DNA from: an uncultured Pelagibacteraceae bacterium
GTDB taxonomy: Bacteria; Pseudomonadota; Alphaproteobacteria; Pelagibacterales; Pelagibacteraceae
Direction: 5' to 3'
Length of the DNA: 54,858 nucleotides
Assembly (NCBI GenBank): GCA_902562645.1
Contig: CACETY010000008.1
Span: 1-54,858, forward strand
Part shown: piece by piece, positions 1 to 9,962 of the stretch
Layout of the letters: each line of letters starts with the position of its first letter
How positions within the stretch are numbered: position 1 is the first letter of the stretch
Position numbers and translations under genes: made by a program
Notes under the pieces: generated by a model
What the model saw: the letters and a program-made list of their open reading frames with translations, nothing else
Told to the model about the DNA's origin: nothing
Databases searched by the model: none

Positions 1-282
1 GCAATAGACTCTCTAAATCCATTTGAGGATAAGAAGGATTATTTTGCAACCTCAATACTATCAGAAAGTATTAATTTACAATTTGATGGTGAAGGAAGAA
101 TTCTCATTACAGAAAAATTATTAAGACATGCAAAAATAAAAAACAGCATGTTGTTTGTTGGTCAAGGAAAAACCTTCCAAATATGGGAACCAACAAATTT
201 TGAAAAATTTAGGGTCACTGCTAGAAAAAAATCTAACATTAATAGGGCTAACCTTAAATGGGAGCAAAAACTTAATAACTAA
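1..282 (+). CDS. mraZ: MraZ, transcriptional regulator of the dcw cluster (3' part only)
   Basis: The window opens inside this gene; 93 codons are readable to the TAA at 280-282. The translation contains FDGEGRILI, then LLRHAKI and a QIWEP stretch, which match the second AbrB-like half of MraZ (family DGxGRILLP and FQIW(E/D)P signatures). MraZ is a DNA-binding protein that acts on the promoter of the division/cell-wall cluster it heads. The N-terminal half and the cluster promoter lie outside the window. The next gene, ftsZ, starts 11 bases after the stop. Identity is secure from the motifs and from rsmH and ftsL following shortly after. Confidence 0.88.
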   Translation, partial: AIDSLNPFEDKKDYFATSILSESINLQFDGEGRILITEKLLRHAKIKNSMLFVGQGKTFQIWEPTNFEKFRVTARKKSNINRANLKWEQKLNN

Positions 283-293
283 ACGGGGGATAA

Positions 294-1757
294 ATGACAA
301 TTAATTTTAAAACACCAGACATAAAAGAGTTGAAACCTAGAATACTAGTTTTAGGAATTGGAGGAGCTGGAGGAAACGCCATTAACGGAATGATAGAAGC
401 AGGTTTGCAAGGTGTAGAATTTATAGCTGTTAACACTGATGCACAAGACCTAAGATTGAGCCATGCTCAAACAAAAATTCAAATGGGTTTAAACTTAACA
501 AAAGGATTAGGTGCTGGAGCAAAATTAGATATAGGCGAAGCTGCTGCTGATGAATCCTTAAATGAAATTGTTAATGTTCTTCAAGGGTCTAACATGGTTT
601 TCATAACTGCAGGAATGGGTGGTGGAACTGGAACGGGTGCTGCCCATGTTATTGCTCGTGCTGCTAAAGAATTAAATATATTAACAATTGGAGTTGTTAC
701 CCTACCTTTCTTATATGAAGGTCCTTCAAGAATGAGAAAAGCAAACCAGGGGCTAGAAGAGTTAAGAAAACATGTGGATACTATAATTGTAGTTCCAAAT
801 CAAAATTTATTCAAAATTGCAAGTGAACAAACCACATTTGAAGAGTCGTTTTTGCTATCTAATGATGTACTAAAGCATGGAGTTCAAAGCATTACTGATC
901 TTATGGTAAGACCCGGATTAATAAATTTAGATTTTGCTGATGTTGAAACAGTTATGAGTTCGATGGGTAAGGCCATGATGGGTACTGGTCAGGCTGAAGG
1001 CGAAGGTAGAGCAGTTAAAGCTGCGGAGATGGCTATAAGCAATCCTCTTATAGATGATTACACATTAAAAGGAGCTAAAGGCTTATTAGTAAATATTACT
1101 GGCGGAAAGGATCTTAAACTTTTTGAAGTAGATGAAGCTGTTAATAAAGTTAGAGCTGAAGTAGATCCAGAAGCAGAACTAATAATTGGAGCAATTACAG
1201 ATGAGAATCTTGATGGTTTAATGAGAGTGTCAATTGTAGCTACTTCTCTGGATGGCCAACAACCAGAACCAAAATCAGTCATTAATATGGTTCATAGAAT
1301 ACAAAATAGAAATCCTGGATATTCTGATTTTTCTAATACGGGTTCTTCTCAAGCTTTTACATTCTCTAACCAAAACAGCTCAATCATGACTAATGGGGCA
1401 AATGCTCTTAAAATAGAAGAGGAGATTAAAGCTGAAACTGAAAGTCAAGCAACATCTGAAACTGATAATTCGGAAGAATTAGTAAGTTCGACAAATATTG
1501 CGGAGGAAATAAATAGTGTAGAGAATGAATCATCTACAGGTTCCGAGCAGTCTTTTGAAATAGATGAGAGCAACTCCTCTCCATCAAATGGATTGGAGAA
1601 TTTTGATTTTGATGAAGAAACACCCGAGCTATTTAATTCTGATGGATCAATTAGTGAAACTGAAGAAGAAACTTCATTATCAACAGAAACAAGCACAACA
1701 AGAGAAGAAGAAGACGATTTAGAAATTCCAGCATTTTTGAGAAGACAAAAAAATTAA
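294..1757 (+). CDS. ftsZ: Cell division GTPase FtsZ
   Basis: FtsZ polymerises with GTP into the cytokinetic ring on the inner face of the membrane. The 487-residue protein has the N-terminal Rossmann glycines (GIGGAGGNA, about residues 22-30), the tubulin/FtsZ signature GGGTGTG (about residues 108-114), and the polymerisation domain to about residue 320. An acidic, Ser/Glu-rich linker of about 150 residues follows, ending in the conserved tail [11 protein letters not shown] that binds FtsA and other partners. A purine-rich GGGGGA lies just before the ATG. Its position is odd: it lies between mraZ and rsmH, while ftsA (16026-17192) is followed directly by lpxC, where ftsZ would normally be. 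Identity is certain. Confidence 0.97.
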   Translation: MTINFKTPDIKELKPRILVLGIGGAGGNAINGMIEAGLQGVEFIAVNTDAQDLRLSHAQTKIQMGLNLTKGLGAGAKLDIGEAAADESLNEIVNVLQGSNMVFITAGMGGGTGTGAAHVIARAAKELNILTIGVVTLPFLYEGPSRMRKANQGLEELRKHVDTIIVVPNQNLFKIASEQTTFEESFLLSNDVLKHGVQSITDLMVRPGLINLDFADVETVMSSMGKAMMGTGQAEGEGRAVKAAEMAISNPLIDDYTLKGAKGLLVNITGGKDLKLFEVDEAVNKVRAEVDPEAELIIGAITDENLDGLMRVSIVATSLDGQQPEPKSVINMVHRIQNRNPGYSDFSNTGSSQAFTFSNQNSSIMTNGANALKIEEEIKAETESQATSETDNSEELVSSTNIAEEINSVENESSTGSEQSFEIDESNSSPSNGLENFDFDEETPELFNSDGSISETEEETSLSTETSTTREEEDDLEIPAFLRRQKN

Positions 1758-1775
1758 TGGTCTTCAAAAAAATAA

Positions 1776-2771
1776 ATGAATGCCACCATAAATCTGGAAA
1801 ACAAACATTTTCCAGTTCTGCTAAATGAATTAATTAGCATTATTTCCCCTCTTTATGGTGGCACATTTATTGATTGTACTTTTGGTCAAGGGGGATATTC
1901 AGAAAAAATTCTTGAAAATAAACAAAACAGTATTATTGCATTAGATAGGGATAAAGATGTCTTAAGCAGCACATCAAAACTCCAAAAAAAATACGATAAA
2001 AGATTTAAATTTTATAATCTTAAATTTTCTCAATTAGATAAAATAAAATTAAAAAATAACAAAATTCAAGCTATAATTTTTGATCTAGGGTATTCACTTA
2101 ACCAAATTAAAAATTCCCAAAAAGGTTTGTCATTTTCTGATAAAGGAAAGCTAAATATGAGAATGGGTATAAATGATTTTTCAGCAAATGAGATCATATC
2201 CAATATGGGTGAAAATAACCTTGCTAAAGTATTTAAAGTATTTGGCGATGAAAAATATTCGAAAAAAATAGCAAAAAAAATAGTAGAAAAAAGAAAAGAT
2301 AAAACAATAAAAACAGAGGACTTAGTTCAAATTATAGATAATGTTAAAAAATATCAAAAAACTAAAATACATAATTCCACTAAAGTTTTTCAGGCTTTAA
2401 GAATTTTAGTGAATAAAGAAATTAGTGAATTAATAAATGGCTTGATTAATTCATTTAATTTAATTCCCATAGGCGGTATTATAGCCGTAGTTAGTTTTCA
2501 CTCAATAGAGGATAAAATCGTCAAATTTTTTTTTAAACACTATTCAGAGCAAAGAAATTCTTCAAGGTATTTACCTGATAATGAAGTTTCAGAAAAATGT
2601 TTTAAATTAATAAATAAAAAACCTATTTTACCCAGTGCAAACGAGATTAAACAAAACCCACCTTCTAGGTCAGCTAAATTAAGATATGGAATTAAAACTA
2701 ATGATAACTGTGATTTCAATGAGTTTAGACAAAAATTTAAAAATCTAATCGAGGTTGAGAATTTAAGGTAA
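1776..2771 (+). CDS. rsmH: 16S rRNA (cytosine-1402-N4)-methyltransferase RsmH (MraW)
   Basis: The 331-residue protein has the RsmH hallmarks: HFPVLLNEL at the N terminus, the SAM-binding stretch FIDCTFGQGGYSE (family DxTFGxGGHS), DLGYSLNQI (family DLGVSSxQ), a central helical insert with KVFQALRILVNKE (family FQALRIxVNxEL), and VVSFHSIEDKIVK (family SFHSLEDRxVK). It methylates N4 of C1402 in the decoding centre of 16S rRNA. It lies 18 bases after ftsZ and 3 bases before ftsL, the usual RsmH-FtsL order. Length is normal for the family, somewhat Lys/Asn-rich as in all neighbours. Confidence 0.96.
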   Translation: MNATINLENKHFPVLLNELISIISPLYGGTFIDCTFGQGGYSEKILENKQNSIIALDRDKDVLSSTSKLQKKYDKRFKFYNLKFSQLDKIKLKNNKIQAIIFDLGYSLNQIKNSQKGLSFSDKGKLNMRMGINDFSANEIISNMGENNLAKVFKVFGDEKYSKKIAKKIVEKRKDKTIKTEDLVQIIDNVKKYQKTKIHNSTKVFQALRILVNKEISELINGLINSFNLIPIGGIIAVVSFHSIEDKIVKFFFKHYSEQRNSSRYLPDNEVSEKCFKLINKKPILPSANEIKQNPPSRSAKLRYGIKTNDNCDFNEFRQKFKNLIEVENLR

Positions 2772-2774
2772 TTA

Positions 2775-3080
2775 ATGAAAAAAATAATTTTTTTTACACC
2801 TATAATTTTTTTAATATTTGCAACAACTTTAACTAAAAACTCCACTAAAAAACTTGATAAAGAAATTTTTCAATTAAAAGAAAATATCAGAATATTAGAG
2901 GATCGTTATGAACTAACCTTACTTGATTATAATATTTTAACTTCACCAAAGAAATTAATGGAGTATCAACAATATTATTTTGAGGACAAATTTGAGCAAA
3001 AAAAAATTCAAAATCTTAGTGAAATTAAATTTTTAAAAGACAAATTAAAAATTGACAAAATGGTTACAATTAATGAGTGA
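2775..3080 (+). CDS. ftsL: FtsL-like divisome protein
   Basis: A 101-residue protein with one N-terminal transmembrane segment (about residues 3-20) and a coiled-coil-like periplasmic part (about residues 25-60), followed by an SPKKLMEYQQYYF stretch resembling the alphaproteobacterial FtsL pattern in which an aromatic/SPxRLE segment follows the coiled coil. FtsL scaffolds FtsQB and activates FtsWI during septation. Sequence conservation in this family is low, so the call rests on topology, size and position between rsmH and ftsI. Its TGA (3078-3080) overlaps the ftsI start by 8 bases, so the two are probably translationally coupled. Confidence 0.8.
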   Translation: MKKIIFFTPIIFLIFATTLTKNSTKKLDKEIFQLKENIRILEDRYELTLLDYNILTSPKKLMEYQQYYFEDKFEQKKIQNLSEIKFLKDKLKIDKMVTINE

Positions 3081-4725
3081 ATTAGATAATCGTTCTCAAA
3101 GTTCTTACAAGTATAATGACAGTTTTTTATTTAATGAAAATAAGTCATATCTTAAAATATCTTTTGAGAGAATAGCATTTATTTTTTTTATATTTTTTAT
3201 TTTGGCAATTATCTTTTCATTTAAAGTAATATTATTGAGCTTAAAAGAAATTCCTGAAATTCAACAAACATTTAAAAAAGAAAACTTTAGATCTAGTATT
3301 TTAGACAATGAGGGAAATATTTTGGCTAAAAGTGTTCCGATAGTTAACTTAGGGATTAATCCTAATTTAGTAATTAACAAAGAGAAATTATTAGTTTCCC
3401 TTAAATTAATATTTCCCAATAAAAATTTTGATAAGGAAATGTATGGAAAAAAATTTTTTTATATTAAAAAAAAAATAAGTCCAAAAAAACTTGAACAAAT
3501 TCTACTTTTAGGAGATAAATCGTTTATTCAAGAAGATAGTATTGCAAGAGTTTATCCAAATGGTAATTTATTTAGTCATGTAATCGGTCAAATTGATAAT
3601 GATAATAATGGAATATCAGGTATAGAAAAAACTTTTGATTACGAACTAACTACCACAAAAGAACCTTTAAAATTAACTCTTAATAAAGATCTTCAATTTT
3701 TAATTAAGGAAGAATTATCAAAATCTAAAGACATATTTCAAAATATTGGGAGTGCTGCAATCTTAATGGATATTAATACTGGCAATATTTTATCAATGGT
3801 TTCTCTTCCAGACTTTGATCTTAATAAAAGAGAAAAAATAAATGACATAAAATATATTAATAGAGCAACAAAAGGTGTGTATGAATTTGGATCGGTTTTT
3901 AAAACATTTACTCTGGCTGCAGGTTTGCAATACAAGGTTGTTGAACCCGAAACAGAATTTAAGAACCTTAAAAAAAGAATTACATGTGCAGGAAATTCTA
4001 TATCTGAGTATGATGATAAAATACCATCAGATTTGACTGCTGAGGAGATTTTGATAAGATCAGGTAATATTGGTTCAGTTAGAATAGCTGAAAAAGTTGG
4101 TATTGAGAATTATAATAAGTTTCTTCAAACTATTGGAATTATTTCAAATTTAGATTTTGATATTCAAGAGGTAGGCACAACTCAATTAGGAAAGTGGGGT
4201 AAATGCAAACTCGCAACAGTTGCTTTTGGTCATGGAATTGCAACGACTTTATTACAACTTTCAAAAGGGTATTCAATTATAAGTAATGGAGGGTATGAAA
4301 TAACACCTACATTATTAGAGAGGGAAAAATATAAAAGAATAAGAATACTTAATGAAAATATATCTGATACAATAAATCCCATTCTTAGAAAAATCGTATC
4401 GACAAAAGAAGGAACGGCAGGATTTGCAAACGTAAAAGGCTACGAAATTGGTGGAAAAACTGGAACTGCCGATCAACCTTCAAGGGGTGGCTATTCAAAA
4501 AAAAAAGTTAATACTTTTGCCTCAGTCTTTCCAACCTCAGATCCAAAATTTGTATTAGCTGTAATGTTGGATGAACCAAAACCAAATAGAGATTTGGTTT
4601 ATCATTATAGAGATGGAAGATATCCTTACAAAGGGAATTGGAGGAATACAGCAGGATGGACTACTGTCTGGGTAACTGGTCAAATCATAGATAAAATTGG
4701 GCCAATTTTAGCCACAAAATATTAA
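3073..4725 (+). CDS. ftsI: Septal peptidoglycan transpeptidase FtsI (PBP3)
   Basis: Class B penicillin-binding protein of 550 residues that cross-links septal peptidoglycan together with FtsW. It has a short cytoplasmic N terminus, one membrane anchor (about residues 29-50), a pedestal domain, and a transpeptidase domain with all three active-site motifs: SVFK (Ser about 274), SGN (RSGNIGS) and KTG (Lys about 462). I choose the ATG at 3073, which overlaps the ftsL stop by 8 bases; an upstream in-frame TTG at 3052 would give seven extra residues but has no support. The murE-murF gene starts 11 bases downstream. Confidence 0.95.
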   Translation: MSELDNRSQSSYKYNDSFLFNENKSYLKISFERIAFIFFIFFILAIIFSFKVILLSLKEIPEIQQTFKKENFRSSILDNEGNILAKSVPIVNLGINPNLVINKEKLLVSLKLIFPNKNFDKEMYGKKFFYIKKKISPKKLEQILLLGDKSFIQEDSIARVYPNGNLFSHVIGQIDNDNNGISGIEKTFDYELTTTKEPLKLTLNKDLQFLIKEELSKSKDIFQNIGSAAILMDINTGNILSMVSLPDFDLNKREKINDIKYINRATKGVYEFGSVFKTFTLAAGLQYKVVEPETEFKNLKKRITCAGNSISEYDDKIPSDLTAEEILIRSGNIGSVRIAEKVGIENYNKFLQTIGIISNLDFDIQEVGTTQLGKWGKCKLATVAFGHGIATTLLQLSKGYSIISNGGYEITPTLLEREKYKRIRILNENISDTINPILRKIVSTKEGTAGFANVKGYEIGGKTGTADQPSRGGYSKKKVNTFASVFPTSDPKFVLAVMLDEPKPNRDLVYHYRDGRYPYKGNWRNTAGWTTVWVTGQIIDKIGPILATKY

Positions 4726-4736
4726 GAGCGTAAATA

Positions 4737-7583
4737 ATGTTACTCAAAGATTATTTTCCAAATCTTCATAAGAAATATCATAAAATAAATTTTACAGGGG
4801 TTGCCTTTAATTCCAATGAAGTAAAAAAAGGATATATTTTTTTTGCTTTTAAAGGAAGCAGTACAGATGGAAATTTATTTATAAAAGATGCCATTCAAAA
4901 TGGATCAAAAATAATAATTTCTGATAAAATAAAAAAAACTGGTATTAAAAATAATATTTTATTTTTAAGTGTAAAAAATCCTAGAAAATTACTATCTCAA
5001 ATCAGTTCAAAAATATTTAATAAAAAACCAAAAAATCTGATCGCAGTTACAGGCACCAATGGAAAATCATCTATAGCAAACTTTTATTTTCAAATTTTAA
5101 AACTAAATAAAATTAAAGTAGCTTCGATTGGAACACTAGGGATTGATGGTATAAATATAAGAAATAAATTTTCAAATACTACACTTGATACAATACAAGT
5201 AAATAAAATCCTACAAAATTTAAAAGAAAAAAAAATTGAAAATGTTATTTTGGAAGCCTCTAGTCATGGATTAAATCAAAATAGACTTGATGGATTAAAA
5301 TTTGATGTTGGTATCTTTACAAATTTATCAAGAGATCATTTAGATTATCACAAGTCTTATAAAAATTATTTTAATTCAAAATTAATATTATTCAAAAAAT
5401 TATTAAAAACAAAGTCTTACGCTATTTTTGATAAGGATTTAAAAACTTCGTCAAAATTAAATAGGATTGCTGAATTGAAAAAAATAAAAAAATTTACAAT
5501 AGGATATAAAAAATCAAGTTTTACAATATTAGATCATCAATTTTTAAAAAGTGAGCAGAAAATATTATTTAGATTTGATAATAAACAATATTATTTTTCA
5601 ACAAGATTAATAGGCAGTGTACAGATAAAAAATTTACTAATGGCAATTATGGCTGCGATGAAAAGCAAAATTTCATTGAAAAAAATTTTAAAAATTACAA
5701 AAAAAATAAAGCCTGTAAATGGAAGATTGGAAAAAATAGGAAGACTTAACAATAATGGAATTGTAATTCTTGACTATGCTCATACACCAGATGCTTTGAA
5801 AACTTGCATTAAAAATGTAAAGGAGCAGTTTAAATTAAGAAATATTAATTTAGTGTTTGGATGTGGAGGAGAGAGAGATAAACCCAAAAGAAAAATGATG
5901 GGGCGAATTGCTGACAGATATTGTAATAAAATATATCTAACAGATGACAATCCAAGAAGTGAAGATCCAAATAAAATAAGAGAAGATATAAAGTCTAATA
6001 TTTCAAAGAATAAAGTATTAGAAATCCCATCAAGAGAAAGTGCAATAAAATCTGCCATTTTAAATATTAAGTCAAACGAGGTCGTTATTATTGCAGGAAA
6101 AGGACACGAAGTTTATCAAGAATATATCTCTAAAAAATTCTTTTCGGATAAAAGATGTATTGAAAAATTTATTAAAGTTAAGAATAAATCTTTAAATAGA
6201 AATTGGAAATCAAATATTATTTCAGAGATAATAAAAAAAAAAATCGATAAAAATGTAAATATTAACAATGCATCAATAGATTCAAGATTAACAAAAAAAA
6301 ATAATATTTTTTTTGCTATCAAAGGAAAAAACTTTGATGGAAATAAATTTGTTAGACAAGCTTTTAATAATGGTGCATCTATTTCAATTAACCAAAATAA
6401 AAAAAAAATTAAATTTAAAAATGATATATATGTAAACAACTCCTTAAAGACATTTTCAGAAATTGCAAAATTGATTAGAGTGTCATCTAATGTTTCTTCT
6501 ATAGCAATTACAGGATCATCAGGCAAAACTTCTTTAAAGGAGATGTTGGGGCAAATGATGAATAAAATATGTCAAACATCTTACTCAAAAAAGTCATTCA
6601 ATAATAAATACGGAGTTCCAATTTCTTTATTTAATTTAAAACAAACTGATAAAATAGGTATTTTTGAAGTTGGGATGGATAAGAAAGGAGAAATTGATTT
6701 TTTAACTAAAAAGATAATGCCTGATGTTGGTATTATTACTAATATCTCGTATGCACATATTAAAAATTTTAACAGTCTTAAAGGTGTAGCTAATGCTAAA
6801 TCAGAACTAATTAATAACATTACTGAAAATGGTACGATTATATTGAATGCAGATGATAAGTTTTTCAAATTTTTTAAATCTAAATCTATAAAAAATAAAT
6901 TAAATATAATTTCATTTGGTATTCAAAAAAAATCAGATGTGAGTTTAATAAAAATTAAAAAAGGGAAATCTCGTTCAATTATTAATATAAAGTATCATGA
7001 GAAAGAATTAATATTTATTATTAAAAAAAATTTGGAAAGTTACATATATAATATTTTATCAACTTTAGCAGCATTATCTATATATTTTGATTTAGAAAAA
7101 TTAGATAAATATTTCTTTAATGATTTTAAATTTCCAGAAGGCAGAGGAGATCTAAATATAATTAATTTAAAAGAAAAAAAAATTAATTTAATTGATGAGA
7201 GTTATAACTCTAACCCGTTATCTCTTAAATTTGCAATAAATAAATTAAATAGCATAAATTCTAAATCTAAAAATAAACTTATTCTTTTAGGTGATATGCT
7301 AGAACTTGGCAAATATTCTAAAAAACTTCACATAGAAGCTGCTCGATATGTTAATAGTACTAATATTGATAAAGTTTATGTATACGGCAAAGATATCATT
7401 GAAACATTTAACAAAATTAAACCACAAAAACGGGGAAAAATATTAAATTCAAAAAAAGATATCTTAAATTTTATGATAAATGATATTAAGAATGGTGATT
7501 ATCTTATGATTAAAGGTTCTAACTCCACAGGACTAAATAAAATAAGTCAAAGCTTAAAAGTAGGTAAAATAAATGCTTTTTAG
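4737..7583 (+). CDS. murE-murF: MurE-MurF fusion: UDP-MurNAc-tripeptide synthetase and D-Ala-D-Ala ligase
   Basis: A single 948-residue polypeptide carries two complete Mur ligases. Residues 1 to about 485 are MurE (adds meso-diaminopimelate to UDP-MurNAc-L-Ala-D-Glu): ATP loop TGTNGKSS at 105-112, VILEASSHGL, and DDNPR at 403-407, the signature of DAP rather than Lys enzymes. From about 490 to the end is MurF (adds D-Ala-D-Ala): a second N-terminal domain (NNIFFAIKGKNFDG), ATP loop TGSSGKT at 592-598, FEVGMDKKGEI, and DESYNSNPLS. There is no stop, start or frame change between the halves. Such fusions are known in a few bacterial groups. It overlaps mraY by 11 bases. Confidence 0.95.
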   Translation: MLLKDYFPNLHKKYHKINFTGVAFNSNEVKKGYIFFAFKGSSTDGNLFIKDAIQNGSKIIISDKIKKTGIKNNILFLSVKNPRKLLSQISSKIFNKKPKNLIAVTGTNGKSSIANFYFQILKLNKIKVASIGTLGIDGINIRNKFSNTTLDTIQVNKILQNLKEKKIENVILEASSHGLNQNRLDGLKFDVGIFTNLSRDHLDYHKSYKNYFNSKLILFKKLLKTKSYAIFDKDLKTSSKLNRIAELKKIKKFTIGYKKSSFTILDHQFLKSEQKILFRFDNKQYYFSTRLIGSVQIKNLLMAIMAAMKSKISLKKILKITKKIKPVNGRLEKIGRLNNNGIVILDYAHTPDALKTCIKNVKEQFKLRNINLVFGCGGERDKPKRKMMGRIADRYCNKIYLTDDNPRSEDPNKIREDIKSNISKNKVLEIPSRESAIKSAILNIKSNEVVIIAGKGHEVYQEYISKKFFSDKRCIEKFIKVKNKSLNRNWKSNIISEIIKKKIDKNVNINNASIDSRLTKKNNIFFAIKGKNFDGNKFVRQAFNNGASISINQNKKKIKFKNDIYVNNSLKTFSEIAKLIRVSSNVSSIAITGSSGKTSLKEMLGQMMNKICQTSYSKKSFNNKYGVPISLFNLKQTDKIGIFEVGMDKKGEIDFLTKKIMPDVGIITNISYAHIKNFNSLKGVANAKSELINNITENGTIILNADDKFFKFFKSKSIKNKLNIISFGIQKKSDVSLIKIKKGKSRSIINIKYHEKELIFIIKKNLESYIYNILSTLAALSIYFDLEKLDKYFFNDFKFPEGRGDLNIINLKEKKINLIDESYNSNPLSLKFAINKLNSINSKSKNKLILLGDMLELGKYSKKLHIEAARYVNSTNIDKVYVYGKDIIETFNKIKPQKRGKILNSKKDILNFMINDIKNGDYLMIKGSNSTGLNKISQSLKVGKINAF

Positions 7584-8658
7584 TTTATTTTCTAACTTGG
7601 TTGAAATTTTTAGTTTTCTTAATGTTTTTAAATATTTAACTGTAAGAACTGGTCTATCAATGTTTACATCGATGGTAGTAGTTTTTTTAGTTGGAGGTCC
7701 GCTTATTAATTATTTTTCTTCAAATCAAATTCACGACCCAATTAGAGAAGATGGACCAAGTGATCATATAATCAAAAAAATAGGAACTCCCACAATGGGT
7801 GGTCTTATGATTTTATTAGGTATTTTTTCAGGTGTTCTTTTGTGGGGTGATTTTTCAAACCCTTATAATTGGTTCTTACTCTATATAGCTGGATCTTTTG
7901 GGTTATTAGGAGCTTATGATGATTATCAAAAAATAAAAAGAAATAATTCAAATGGTATAACTTCAAGACTAAAGATTATAATTCAAATAATTTTAGCATT
8001 AGGTGGAATTTTTATTTTTTATTTTTACAGTGGATCTAATGAGATTGAGAATTTGTATTTTCCATTTTTTAAAAATTTAATAATTAATTTAGGATGGTTT
8101 TTCATACCATTTTATTTATTTGTTATTGTAGGTTCCTCAAATGCTGTAAATTTGACTGATGGATTGGATGGTTTGGCGACAGTGCCCGTAATATTGGTTG
8201 CAGCATGTTTTGCTTTTATTAGTTATGTAACAGGAAATATTGTTTTTTCAGGATATTTACAAATCACATATATCGAAGGAGTAGGAGAAGCATCCATTTT
8301 TTGTGGAGCAATAATAGGTTCTTGTTTAGGTTTCTTATGGTTTAATGCGCCACCGGCAAAGATATTTATGGGTGATACTGGGTCTTTAGCATTAGGTGGA
8401 TCATTAGGAGCGGTTGGTATAATTACTAAACATGAAATTGTTCTTGCAATTACAGGTGGACTATTTGTACTAGAAGCAGTTTCCGTAATTGCACAAGTGA
8501 TATCATTTAAACTCACTGGTAAGAGAATATTTAAAATGGCACCAATACATCATCATTTTGAAAAAAAAGGCTGGCCTGAGTCTACTGTAGTTATTAGATT
8601 TTGGATTATATCAATTATCTTAGCAATGATAGGTTTAGCAACATTAAAACTAAGATAA
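7573..8658 (+). CDS. mraY: Phospho-MurNAc-pentapeptide translocase MraY
   Basis: Integral membrane enzyme of 361 residues with about ten transmembrane segments; it transfers phospho-MurNAc-pentapeptide to undecaprenyl phosphate, forming lipid I. Family motifs are visible: PTMGG (GTPTMGGLMI) after the first segments, GAYDDYQK (catalytic Asp pair), NLTDGLDGLA, the FMGDTGSLALGG loop and the APIHHHFE histidine motif near the C terminus. The ATG at 7573 lies inside the murE-murF reading frame (11-base overlap), and the stop TAA shares its last A with the murD ATG, so coupling on both sides is likely. Confidence 0.97.
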   Translation: MLFSLFSNLVEIFSFLNVFKYLTVRTGLSMFTSMVVVFLVGGPLINYFSSNQIHDPIREDGPSDHIIKKIGTPTMGGLMILLGIFSGVLLWGDFSNPYNWFLLYIAGSFGLLGAYDDYQKIKRNNSNGITSRLKIIIQIILALGGIFIFYFYSGSNEIENLYFPFFKNLIINLGWFFIPFYLFVIVGSSNAVNLTDGLDGLATVPVILVAACFAFISYVTGNIVFSGYLQITYIEGVGEASIFCGAIIGSCLGFLWFNAPPAKIFMGDTGSLALGGSLGAVGIITKHEIVLAITGGLFVLEAVSVIAQVISFKLTGKRIFKMAPIHHHFEKKGWPESTVVIRFWIISIILAMIGLATLKLR

Positions 8659-9962
8659 TGAATGAAAGACAAATTTATTTTAAAAATAAAAAAATTTTAA
8701 TTTATGGATTTGGAAAGTCTGGTACTGCTTGTTTTAAATTTTTAAAAAAAAATAATATTTGTACAATATTTGATGATAAAAAAAAAAATATTCCCCCTAA
8801 TTTTAAAAAATATTTAATAAATATTCGTAAATTATCATCCACAATATTTGATTTTATTGTTTTAAGTCCTGGTATAAATATTAATAAATGTAGAATTTCA
8901 AGTTATTTAAGAAATAATAGGTCTAAAATTATTTCAGAACTAGATATATTTGAACTTAGTTACCCAAAAATAAATAAAATCACAATCACTGGGACAAATG
9001 GTAAATCGACTACTTCAAAACTACTTTACGAGGTTCTAAAAAATAACAAAAAAGATGTAAGATTAACTGGTAATATTGGATTTCCAATTTTAATGGAAAA
9101 AAAAATTAAAAATAACACAATTTTTGTTATTGAGGCATCTTCTTATCAACTTGATTACAGCAAATATTTTAGATCTAATTATTCAATTATACTTAATTTA
9201 AATCCAGATCACCTTGAAAGGCATGGAACTTTCAAAAATTATGCAGAAGCAAAATTTAAAATAGTTAAATCTCAAACTAAAAGTGATTATGCTTTTATAG
9301 AGAATAAAAATAATTTTTTAAATAAATTAGTCGAAAACAATCAAATAAAATCAAAAGTTATAAAAATAAATTATTTGAAATATAAAAAATACTTTGGAAA
9401 AATAAATAATATTTACTTTAATAATTCTGCGAATAGAATAAATCTTAGCTTTATTTTTAGTATTGCTAAGGTTCTTAAACTCAATTTAAAAATAGTTTTA
9501 AATACAATAAGTAAATTTAGAGGTTTAGATTATAGGCAACAAATAATTTATAAATCAAAAAAATTATTAATTATTAATGATTCAAAATCCACTAGTTTTT
9601 CATCAACCATACCATTACTTGAAAGTTATAAAAATATCTATTGGATATTAGGAGGACTTGCTAAAAAAGGAGATAAACTAAAATTAAATAAAAAATTTTT
9701 TCCAAATATTAAAGCTTATGTTTATGGAAAAGATAGAAATTTTTTGATTAACTCACTTCCAAATCAAATTCCTTATCAGTCTTCATCAACACTTTCAAAG
9801 ATTATGAAAAATTTAAGTAAAAATATTAAAAATGACAACTCAAAAAAAGTAATTATTTTTAGTCCTAGCGCTGCATCATTTGATCAATTCAAAAACTTTG
9901 AGGATAGAGGAAAATTTTTTAACAAAATTATAAAAAATAAATTTAAGAAAATCAAAATATGA
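8658..9962 (+). CDS. murD: UDP-MurNAc-L-alanine:D-glutamate ligase MurD
   Basis: Cytoplasmic Mur ligase of 434 residues that adds D-glutamate to UDP-MurNAc-L-Ala. Visible motifs: N-terminal Rossmann GFGKSGTA, the ATP loop TGTNGKSTTSK, the VIEASSYQLD substrate segment, LNPDHLERHG with its metal-site His, and ND-SKSTS in the C-terminal domain. I choose ATG 8658, which gives a TAATG overlap with the mraY stop and a normal N terminus; reading further upstream would extend 19 residues back inside mraY without family support. Its TGA overlaps the ftsW ATG (ATGA). Confidence 0.94.
   Translation: MNERQIYFKNKKILIYGFGKSGTACFKFLKKNNICTIFDDKKKNIPPNFKKYLINIRKLSSTIFDFIVLSPGININKCRISSYLRNNRSKIISELDIFELSYPKINKITITGTNGKSTTSKLLYEVLKNNKKDVRLTGNIGFPILMEKKIKNNTIFVIEASSYQLDYSKYFRSNYSIILNLNPDHLERHGTFKNYAEAKFKIVKSQTKSDYAFIENKNNFLNKLVENNQIKSKVIKINYLKYKKYFGKINNIYFNNSANRINLSFIFSIAKVLKLNLKIVLNTISKFRGLDYRQQIIYKSKKLLIINDSKSTSFSSTIPLLESYKNIYWILGGLAKKGDKLKLNKKFFPNIKAYVYGKDRNFLINSLPNQIPYQSSSTLSKIMKNLSKNIKNDNSKKVIIFSPSAASFDQFKNFEDRGKFFNKIIKNKFKKIKI

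Noticed and set aside
6116..6526. A 136-codon frame on the minus strand inside the MurF half of the fusion
   Set aside because: Antisense to a conserved Mur ligase, with a Leu/Ile/Phe-rich product produced by the AT-rich Lys/Asn codons of the other strand.
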